A stretch of DNA of 64,000 nt. Source: Plantago major. Taxonomy: Eukaryota; Streptophyta; Magnoliopsida; Lamiales; Plantaginaceae. Below, in pieces: positions 55,913-64,000 of this stretch. The stretch spans positions 94,383,352 to 94,447,351 of the forward strand of contig CM048841.1 in NCBI GenBank assembly GCA_026545765.1, given 5' to 3'. Numbering within the stretch: the stretch's first letter is position 1; every line of letters begins with the position of its first letter. The position numbers and the translations under genes were made by a program. Below the pieces are notes generated by a model. That model was not told the origin of the DNA and ran no database searches. It saw only the letters and a program-made list of their open reading frames with translations.

Positions 55913-56422
55913 TGTAAAGAGTAGCTTAATTAACAAGGAGTTGCAGTGGACGGCTAGGATCAAATCTGGAAGATCAACGGTGGAGATGTGATTGGCAGTT
56001 ATCTCCCAGCTTATTCTTCTGATTCTGGTTTCTCTGATTGTTGGTTTATTATATATAGGTTATGTAACTGTTTGTTAACTAGTTAGTCATCATAATCATC
56101 AATCAATTTCTGAGTGTAAACACTTGTGAAGAGAAGTTGAGAGAGAATAGTCGATTCAATTGAGAGAAGAGTAAATTAGGATTTCAATTCTCTGCAACAT
56201 GTAATTCTCTTGAGAGATTGAATCTCATCCATAGTGAAGGTCATTGTCTGGCTCGTGCACGTAGATCAATTTGATCGAAGCACGTAAAATCTCGCATGTT
56301 ATTCTCTGTTTTCTGAGTTTTGTTGTTTGCGACGTTTGTTCTTGTTGTTGTGACGATTCTGGGTAATTTGCGACACTTTATTCATCGATTTTGGTTTCTG
56401 CAAATTGGCTCTAAACTCAACA
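55913..56422 (+). repeat. 3' LTR of copia 3
   Basis: 510 bp, TGTAAAGAGTAGC...AAACTCAACA. Short substitutions and indels separate it from the 5' LTR. Confidence 0.9.
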
Positions 56423-56427
56423 CATAT

Positions 56428-57559
56428 AAATCAAATTAATTCTAACAATCAAAAATAAAAATTTAAATATTTATTATCTTTCTAACCAGATTAACAACAA
56501 CGTTTAATCCCCAATTTTATTAATTATTCAATCTTCAACGGATTCAACTTATAGAATCGATTCAATGGCCATCCCTTCGTTATGATTCCAGGCCTATGGC
56601 GTCAAAGACCCTGCACTATTAAAGGAGTTTTATGAAACCAAGTATTTTTAATTTCAAGAAACAGGAGCTCGTATGACGTCTTGGTATAAAGCCATGAGAC
56701 ACCTATATTCTAACTATTAAAGGAATTTCACAATGTTGTGTGTACATTAAGCCGTACAGTTGTAGTCGGATCTTAGAAGTGTTTAAAGAAGTTGCACTTT
56801 GTCATGGTTTTTGCCTCTTGATGCTCGAGTATGTTATACAATGTAACATATAATGTACATAATATGATTATGATACACTATTAAAGGACTGTTTGGCAAG
56901 CGATTATAATTGCATAAATTTGGTTAAAAATACATATTTTAACCTGATTTTTTTGATTTTAATTGCTACCCAAAAAACTCATCATGAGTCACTACAATAT
57001 GTGACTAGATACACAAAACTAGCAATCACCTATCTCATGAGTCATATCTTATTTAATTTAAAGTAGTATAATAATTCACAAAGTTTCACTAAATTTTCAA
57101 TTCAATTTAAATATTATCCGTTGATCTTACTGATTCAATTTGAATCTGGTACGTACATGTGTCATTATTTAAGACTTTAAGTAGAAAGTGCAGGGAATCA
57201 CATTGGCGTAAGTTTCTCCCTTTTATTTATTATTAAATATTTTATCTTTTTACAATCGCAGATTTATTATTGATTTATATAAAAATTAGTAAGATAGTAG
57301 TGTGTTACATAAATGCTACTCATTAATAATCAACTATCAACTATTGCTAACCAAATCAAACTTGAATGCCATGTGGTTAACTAAAAAGTGCATCTTCCCT
57401 AAAACTCGTCCAAATTAATGCTGAGATGAAAATGAAAAAAAAGAATCACAGGTCTAGTGGACCCAAATTAAAAGGGAATCTCATAAACTCCACCAAGGAA
57501 CCCAAATACAGTAGATTACCGTTAATCAGCTCAGCTGAAGCAAAAGTCAACCGAACCCA
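56428..57559. other. Intergenic region and upstream flank of the oligopeptide transporter
   Basis: AT-rich, with no gene recognised. It contains a sequence at about 56815-56870 similar to 1845-1890. The pyruvate kinase sequence does not resume here. Promoter elements of the transporter should lie near 57300-57559, but I cannot point to a convincing TATA box. Confidence 0.4.
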
Positions 57560-60500
57560 ATGGTACAAACTGAAGACGATGATGATCAACTCTCTGCTTC
57601 TGCTCCACTCAGTAAGTTCTCAAATCAATCAATCAATCAATCAATCTCATTATCAAATGAATCAATCAATCAAATCTCATTCATTTCAATAATCTTCAGT
57701 TCAAAAGCTCCAATCCGATTTTCCCTCCACTTCAAATGACAACCAACAACAAGATCAAGAAGAAGAAAATTCTCCGGTCGAGCAAGTCGCCTTGACCGTT
57801 CCGATCACCGATGACACTTCCCAGCCGGTAATCACCTTCCGTATGTGGATCCTCGGCTCAGCGGCCTGCTTCCTCCTCTCTTTCCTCAACCAGTTCTTCT
57901 GGTAAGAATCATCAATTTTCCTCAATTTCTTCAATTCAAGTTATATGAAGTAGTATCACATTCGATTTGATAATTCCCAGTTCTCAAAATCTCATCTTGA
58001 CGAAGAAATTCAACTTATAGTAATTAGTGTCACATTCGATTCGATGATTCCCAATTCTAAATTTCTCGTCTTGACGAAGAATTGTTTTGATTGGGTGATA
58101 ATCAATTTTCCTGAATTCCTTCAATTCAACTTATAGTTAGTATTGTCACATTCGATTCGATAATTCCCAATTCTAAATTTATAATCTTGACGAAGGATTG
58201 TTTGATTAGGTACCGGAAGGAGCCGCTGTCGATCAGCTCGATCTCGGCTCAGATCGCGGTGGTGCCGCTCGGCCACCTCATGGCGGCATTGCTGCCGCGG
58301 AGGGTGTTTTTCCGGGGTCAGAAATGGGAGTTCAGTCTGAACCCTGGGCCTTTTGGTGTCAAGGAGCATGTGCTGATTACGATTTTTGCGAACTCGGGGG
58401 CGGCGAATCCGTATGCCATTCATGTTGTGAGTGCTGTCAAGGTTTTCTACAGGAGGAATTTGACGTTTTGGGTGTCGTTGGGGGTGGTCTTGACAACGCA
58501 GGTGCTTGGGTTCGGTTGGGCGGGGCTTTTCAGGAGGTACTTGGTTGAGCCTGCTGCTATGTGGTGGCCTCAAAACCTTGTGCAGGTCTCTCTTTTCAGG
58601 TAGTTAATGTAGCCAAGTGTGTCTTTCAAATATACAGTTATGTGTCCTTATCGAATTATAGATCTCCGTTCCGAAACCACGAAGAGTCTTCAGTTTTTCT
58701 CGCTTTTGCATGTGTTGTATCTATTTTTTGGTCTGTTAGGAGACATCATTGTATTCTTTTACTTTTTTGGTGGTTTCTTTTCCATAATACATTACATGCT
58801 GTTTTAACTTAGTAACCTTTGGAAATTTAACTTGCAGGGCACTTCATGAAAGAGAAGAGAGAACCACTGGTGGATTGACACGAAATCAGTTCTTCCTAAT
58901 TGCCTTCACATGTAGCTTCGCTTATTATGTCTTTCCAGGATATCTTGTCGCAAAGCTCACTTCCATTTCCTGGCTCTGCTGGATATTTTCTTCTTCGGTC
59001 CTAGTTCAACAGCTTGGTTCCGGACTCCATGGTCTTGGGATTGGTGCAGTTGGACTTGACTGGTCCAGCATATCTTCATATCTTGGCAGCCCGTTAGCTA
59101 GCCCATGGTTCGCCACTGCGAATATTGCAGTTGGATATCTTCTTTGTATGTACGTATTTGCCCCAACGATGTATTGGCTCAATGTGTACCAGGCAAAGAC
59201 TTTCCCTATTTTCTCGGATGGTCTCTTTACCTCAACTGGCCAAAAATATAACATCTCAGCTATTGTAGATTCGAACTTCCACATTGACTTAGAGGCATAT
59301 GAGCGCGAAGGTCGCCTCTATCTCAGCACTTTCTTTGCAATGACATACGCATTTAGTTTCGCCTGTCTCACTGCTACTATTGTTCATGTCGCCCTCTTTC
59401 ATGGCAGGTAATTGTTTGCTTCTTTGTGAGCATGTTCTTTCTTTTACTGTTACTGTTTCTCTTAAATGTAATAGTGTTGGACTCTTATATCTGCTACCTT
59501 TTCGGAACATAGAGATTTATGGCAAGTGAGCAAGTCTGCCGTAAAGGAACGGAAGATGGATGTACACACAAAGCTTATGCAGAAATACAAGCAAGTTCCT
59601 GAATGGTGGTTCACATGCATTCTTCTGATAAACATTATGGTCACCATCTTTATCTGTGAATATTACTCCGATCAACTTCAGTTACCGTGGTGGGGTGTCT
59701 TGCTAGCATGTGTTCTTGCCTTCTTCTTTACACTTCCGGTTGGAATTATCACTGCCACAGCAAACCAAACACCAGGATTGAACGTGATAACGGAGTACAT
59801 AATTGGTTACCTCTATCCAGGTTATCCAGTTGCCAATATGTGCTTTAAAGTGTATGGCTATATCAGTATGAAACAAGGACTGGTGTTTCTACAAGACCTC
59901 AAACTTGGCCATTACATGAAAATACCCCCCAGAGCAATGTTCATGGCCCAGGTGAGTTTCTTTTCTCCTTTAAGCTGATATTGTTAAATCTAGCTAATAA
60001 CATCTTACCATTATAAATTATATCGATAATTTATTTATCTTTTCCATTTCTGTTGACACCAGGTGTTTGGTACTGTTATATCGGCAGTCGCTCACCTGGG
60101 AACAGCATGGTGGCTGATGGACACTGTTCCAAACATTTGTGACAGAGCTGTGCTTCCTTCAGGCAGCCCCTGGACATGCCCAGGTGACCATGTATTTTAC
60201 GATGCCTCTGTCATTTGGGGCCTAATAGGACCAGAGAGGATCTTTGGTGATCTTGGTTACTACTCAGCAATCAATTGGGCGTTTCTAGTCGGGGCAGTAG
60301 CCCCTGTTGTAGTCTGGCTTGTGCAGAAGGCATTCCCAAATCAGCATTGGATGAAGATGATATCAGTTCCTGTGTTATTGGTGTCAATAGTGAACATGCC
60401 TCCTGCTACTTCTGTGAACTATAACAGTTGGATTATCATTGGTTTTCTTTCTGGATATGTAGCATATCGATACTATCGTGAGTGGTGGAGTCGAAACAAT

Positions 60501-60677
60501 TATGTGTTATCAGGGGCTCTTGACGCGGGACTGGCTTTCATGGGAGTGTTGTTGTATTTGTGTTTAGGGATGGAACACGTTAGCCTTGAGTGGTGGGGAA
60601 ATGAGTCGGATGGATGCTCCTTGGCTTCTTGCCCAACTGCTCCTGGAATTGTTGTTAAAGGATGTCCTGTTTTCTAG
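57560..60677 (+). CDS. OPT: Oligopeptide transporter (OPT family), six exons, 755 aa
   Basis: Exons 57560-57611, 57700-57901, 58210-58599, 58838-59407, 59513-59951 and 60063-60677 join in frame at GT-AG borders to 2268 bases, the full length of plant OPTs. The product is a proton-coupled importer with many membrane spans. After a hydrophilic acidic N-terminus come [11 protein letters not shown] and the first helix (about residues 65-85). The family signatures NPG (residues 129-131, [11 protein letters not shown]) and KIPPR (541-545) are intact. Other conserved stretches are [47 protein letters not shown] and the C-terminal CPTAPGIVV. The start is the first ATG in frame, giving an N-terminus of [10 protein letters not shown]. 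Exon 1 encodes only 17 residues, so it is the least certain. The exact substrate (tetra/pentapeptides, glutathione or metal chelates) cannot be told from sequence. Confidence 0.93.
57625..57680 (+). repeat. AATC microsatellite in OPT intron 1
   Basis: (AATC)n runs interrupted by TCATTATCAAATG. Likely length-polymorphic. Confidence 0.85.
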
Positions 60678-61528
60678 CTTCTACTTGTATGTTGTCCTTG
60701 AATTGTTCCCTCTACAGCTTGTATGGCTTGTACTGTATGTTATACCAATGTAGAAACAGAAAGGAAAGAAAAATGATACTGTATTGGTTTTGTAAATGGT
60801 ATACAGGGTGTACATCGATAGATGATTTAAAACTCTACTTTACAAACTATGCTTATTGCACATCTCTAGTACTTTATGAATGCACACATTGTTTCATGAC
60901 TATAAAACCTAGTCTAAATACAATAAATTCAGGGTAGGATATAATTAGCCCGTGTTGCGTGTCCGTTTGGCTAGATCATTAATCAACAATCATTTACGCA
61001 ATCAACAAATATGTAAATGCACCTAACCGTCTACACAATAACTGTAACATATTTACGATACACTTCGAGGCTTGGCTTCAGGATTGCTAGGAAGTCGTCA
61101 AGATCCAACTATCCTACTCATATCCACAATACCCACTACAATCAAACAAACTAGCAAACACATTCATCCACTAAGGACTACTAGATCACTAACACTGACC
61201 TAGCATTGTCGATCAATCGGCTAGATCACTAACCATACGAATGTGCAAAAGCACCTAATCCTTTACACAATAACTGTGACATCTTTATCGAAGCTTGGAC
61301 GGAGCCATAAGGTCACATCTAATCTTAAGGTACGACAATTGTATATTTACGGACACTTTTTAACATAAACAACTCTTTTCTCAATATTATCTCAACATAT
61401 ATTATTAATGATTAGGGTTACAACATACATAGAATCAAAGATGCAACCATAATCTAACATGCCAAAGCCCACCTGATAGAATATTCTAGAGAACTAACAC
61501 TGGCCATGAACCACATGCTTGTACATAA
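60678..61528. other. 3' flank of OPT and intergenic DNA
   Basis: AATAAA-like signals (ACAATAAATTCAGG at about 60919) could end the OPT transcript. A diverged direct repeat is present: TTTGGCTAGATCATTAATCA...ACACAATAACTGTAACAT (60967-61050) recurs as CGGCTAGATCACTAACCA...ACACAATAACTGTGACAT (61219-61282). No gene was recognised. Confidence 0.5.
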
Positions 61529-61844
61529 TACCACTCCCAATAGGTCGTCGCGACGACCGTGAATAGTAATGATGCGAATGACGGTGATTTAACGACTACC
61601 TTGGAAAAAATCAACAATGTCGTCGGACGACCGTGAATAGTGTTTTTTATTATTTTTTTCGTTTTTTTTAACTTGCTTAATATATTATAAGAGTGTTTAG
61701 AAGTTGAAATTACTCAAATTGGATTCTTAAAACTCGTTTTATAATTTATTGAGATTGAAAAATATAGTCGTTCTTAATGAAAACTCATTTACTGAAATCA
61801 AACGGATACAACATCACAACATTACAATCCTAATACATGATTGA

Positions 61845-61925
61845 AATGAAAGCACACAACAACAAACATAGAAATGAAAGCACACAACATTAGAAATGAA
61901 AGCACACAACAACAAACATAGAAGG
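61845..61925. repeat. Short tandem repeat in the Harbinger element
   Basis: Three units of GAAATGAAAGCACACAACA with CAAACATAG linkers lie just after the stop side of the minus-strand gene. Confidence 0.8.
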
Positions 61926-62009
61926 AATCACATTCCGAACTCGGTCTTCAGCTTCTGCAGGATAGCATGCTCCATCGGTGTCAAGTTGCCGTACTTGTTT
62001 TGGAGCTCG

Positions 62010-63240
62010 ATCATCATTTGGTACTTCCCCAACGTAGCAGCTTCATGTTGACTCTCAGCAAGCTTCTCGTATCCGCAGACTTTTGCTCCGCCTTCATTCG
62101 CATCACTTCAAGCTTCCTCTCCTCAAACTCAAGCCTCCGCGCCTCAGCTTGCTTCCTTTCCTCAATCTTCCTCATTTTAAGCTCAAGCCTCTTCTCCTCA
62201 ATTGTATTCATGCATTGGAAGGATTCATTCAAACCGTCCATCACCGAGGTTCCACTCGAACCCCCTGCCTTTGGAAGGCCTTTGCCTTATCACGACCCAT
62301 AGGGCGCTTCGATGCAATTTCGCTCGCATCATCATTGCAGTCCAAACCCCTTTTGGTACCGCTCCCACCACTAACCTCAACATCGATAGCCTCGTCAACT
62401 GATCCACCACCATATGCCCGAGGTTGCGCCCTGGAAGATTTCACCACGGGTGCACTGGTGAAATTCATGTGAGATTGCCACTGCGGATAGTGCCTCATTG
62501 CTTCCCAACAATGCATGTTATTAAACTTAGTGCCCTGCCTCTGTTTGTGTAGCTTTTTTGCCATGTTGATAACATCATCGTCATTGTAACCGCTTTTATC
62601 TCCAACACATCTTTCCGCATCATCATAAGCTGAGACAAAGTGGTTTACATCTTCTTTCATCCGAGTCCACCTACCACGTAGTGAATTTGCAGTTCGAGGT
62701 GTGAGACCGGTAAGAGGATGGCCATCTCTAATGTTTTGCTCCCAGATTTCCTGAACTTCCACAAACATCGAAGTATACGTGCGGTTGGTGGCTTTCACCG
62801 GATCCTCACTTAACGACATGAAAATCTGGATGAGAGCATGATCCTCCTCTTCAGAGAACGAATTTCTTGACCCATCATTTTCTTCCTCTTTCCCCGCGGT
62901 TGAGGCTGCCTTTTTTCCAAAGAGCTTGAGGTTTCCTTCCTTTCCTTTTGTCGTAGGTTCCGATTGAGTCTCCTAATGCATCTGGATCGTGAGTAACCGC
63001 ACGCATAAGTTGAACGATGGGTTGTATGGATTGTAGCATCCGGTCAGATCGCATAAATGAAGGTTCCAGTTGGCCTTTGGGTGAGATGGGGATTTGGGAG
63101 TTGGGAGTGACACCATAAAACTCATTCAGAAATGCCGGTATTTTATCCAACATTCCTTGTTGAGTGAGCCATATGTATGTCGGATGCTCAAATGGGTTTT
63201 GTGCAGTGGAGTTCGAATTCTGGGAGTTAGGAGTAGACAT
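62010..63240 (-). pseudogene. Myb/SANT-like, NAM-associated-type protein (Harbinger ORF1-like), frameshifted
   Basis: From ATG 63240 the reading starts MSTPNSQNSNSTAQNPFEHP with a Gln/Pro/Ser-rich N-terminus. Near 62975 the frame changes into FGKKAASTAGKEEENDGSR, then SFSEEEDHALIQIFMSLSED. That begins the trihelix/Myb-like region (IWEQNIRDGHPL, TANSLRGRWTRMKEDVNHF, SGYNDDDVINMAKKLH and FNNMHCWEAMRHYPQW). A second frame change near 62275 leads to a charged coiled coil (EEKRLELKMRKIEERKQAEA) typical of the NAM-associated C-terminal domain. Such proteins are common in plants and are the DNA-binding partner in PIF/Harbinger elements. Two frame changes argue for a pseudogene, unless I have misplaced an intron. 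Confidence 0.75.
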
Positions 63241-63538
63241 TTTAGCGTTTTGAGTTTAAGAAGTGGAAGATGAGAGGAAATTGAGGTGTGGTGAAATGAG
63301 TTGTGAATGGGTTGTATTTATAGATATCGAAAAAATATAGCCGTTGGAGTATTTTTTATTTAATATTATTTTATAAATTAATTTTTAAAAATTAAAAAAA
63401 AATTCGGGTGGGGCCCATACGGGCCTCCCTTCTTAGGCGGTTGGGAGTCTGGAATCACTTGTTAAGGCCGATTCCAAGCCAACAGATACTGACGGCCCGT
63501 GGTGCCTGACGGGACGACCACTCCCATTGGGAGTGGTC

Positions 63539-64000
63539 TAAGAAAACAACCTACTAACTACTTGCCTAACTAATAAAAAATACAAAACATATTAAATATA
63601 TATATGATTCAACGACGAGTTCCATCATTTGTCATTGGCTTACTTTGTTGATCTATGCCATGGAAAAACTGTTGAAACAAACCTTTAAAAATCAACAAAA
63701 ATCAAATGAAAAACTCGATTCGGTGGAAAGTAACTAGTGAACTGTTTGATACAAGACTAAGAACTTTGTTAACTATAAAATTAAAATACTTTGTTAATTA
63801 AGTCAATATTACATTTATAAAAGATTGAGTTACTATTTATATGTTAAACGCAACGTGATTTGTTAACGTTGTATGCCAAAATTAATAGGATTTCGATCAT
63901 AAATATTTAAATGTACATTCTTGTATACTTTGAGAGTTCAGACTACTTGTATGTGGCAGCCTTTCATGCCGTTATGCACCGAAGGTTCATTAATTGCAAC
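63539..64000. other. AT-rich sequence at the window end
   Basis: No gene, RNA or repeat with recognisable ends was found. Confidence 0.5.

Larger units (their letters stand above)
51156..56422 (+). mobile_element. Ty1/copia LTR retrotransposon 3 (5.3 kb)
   Basis: LTRs at 51156-51691 and 55913-56422 (TG...CA), perfect CATAT duplication (51151-51155 and 56423-56427). The insertion lies 10 bp past the Helitron end. Gag and pol are recognisable throughout but broken by about ten stops. The sequence just inside the 5' LTR, ATTGGCTCCGTCTGTGGGA, is not the usual initiator-Met-type primer site. The polypurine tract AAGGTGGAGA precedes the 3' LTR. Motif content is closest to Tnt1/Tork-type copia elements. 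Confidence 0.93.
61529..63538. mobile_element. PIF/Harbinger-type element carrying only a Myb/NAM-like ORF (2.0 kb)
   Basis: The terminal inverted repeats CCACTCCCAAT (from 61531) and ATTGGGAGTGG (to 63536) are flanked by TAA on both sides (61526-61528 and 63539-63541), the Harbinger-type target. The single gene inside resembles the DNA-binding ORF1 of Harbinger elements. No DDE transposase is present, so movement would need one supplied elsewhere. GTCGTCGCGACGACC near the left end is a local palindrome. Confidence 0.75.

Noticed and set aside
58121..58573. A 150-codon minus-strand frame over OPT exon 3
   Set aside because: It is an antisense shadow of a GC-rich exon that encodes the NPG-containing part of the transporter.
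1..64000. tRNA, rRNA or other structured RNA genes
   Set aside because: I looked for tRNA A/B-box patterns and rRNA-like blocks and saw none. A covariance-model scan would be needed to exclude small ncRNAs.

Overview
The window is nuclear DNA of a flowering plant. The evidence is GT-AG introns, a multi-exon plant-type oligopeptide transporter, Ty1/copia elements with plant-type primer sites, a Mutator-like element, CACTA, hAT, PIF/Harbinger, Stowaway and Tourist elements, and a Helitron end. A eudicot, perhaps an asterid, is my guess, but nothing here fixes the species. Almost everything is repeat-derived. The clearest intact host gene is the oligopeptide transporter at 57560-60677, followed by a cluster of small basic proteins that share the motif KEGSV(F/Y)P.

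Layout. 1-1600: the end of a CACTA element inserted in a broken, head-to-head copia reverse transcriptase. About 2000-32700: a segmental duplication complex. Copy A (about 2000-6710) and copy B (about 6810-21175) lie in direct order. Copy C (about 27240-32693) is an inverted copy of B, so B and C form a large palindrome around a spacer of about 6 kb. Each copy carries one 83-residue gene (4191-4442, 7557-7808, 31712-31963) with a conserved ACGT/ABRE-like box upstream. The spacer carries two 58-59-residue relatives (21795-21974 and 24529-24705) in a direct duplication, followed by a 14-copy, 67-bp satellite.

Later insertions can be dated by comparing the arms. A hAT-like element (8094-9068) and an 8.7-kb Mutator-like element (10706-19423) sit in copy B, and copy C still shows the empty site for each. 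The Mutator-like element carries a decayed mudrA-like transposase on + and a convergent GRF-zinc-finger/coiled-coil/hydrophobic-tail gene on -. A complete CACTA element (14973-16477, target duplication AAA) is nested in the transposase gene.

33131-51146: internal exons of a pyruvate kinase pseudogene, split by a copia element (33320-39797, - strand, target duplication GAAAT) and a SIRE-type copia element (40259-49115, + strand, target duplication ATCTG). The SIRE element itself holds a gypsy-like solo LTR. The pseudogene runs into a Helitron helicase fragment and a canonical Helitron 3' end at 51146. This suggests that the kinase exons were captured by a Helitron. A further solo LTR (50059-50996) is nested in the Helitron. 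A third copia element (51156-56422, target duplication CATAT) lies just beyond its end.

57560-64000: the oligopeptide transporter gene, then a PIF/Harbinger-type element (61529-63538, target duplication TAA) with a broken Myb/NAM-associated ORF and no transposase. The coordinates of insertions with target duplications are exact to the base. Those of duplications and degenerate elements are approximate. All alignments were done by eye.
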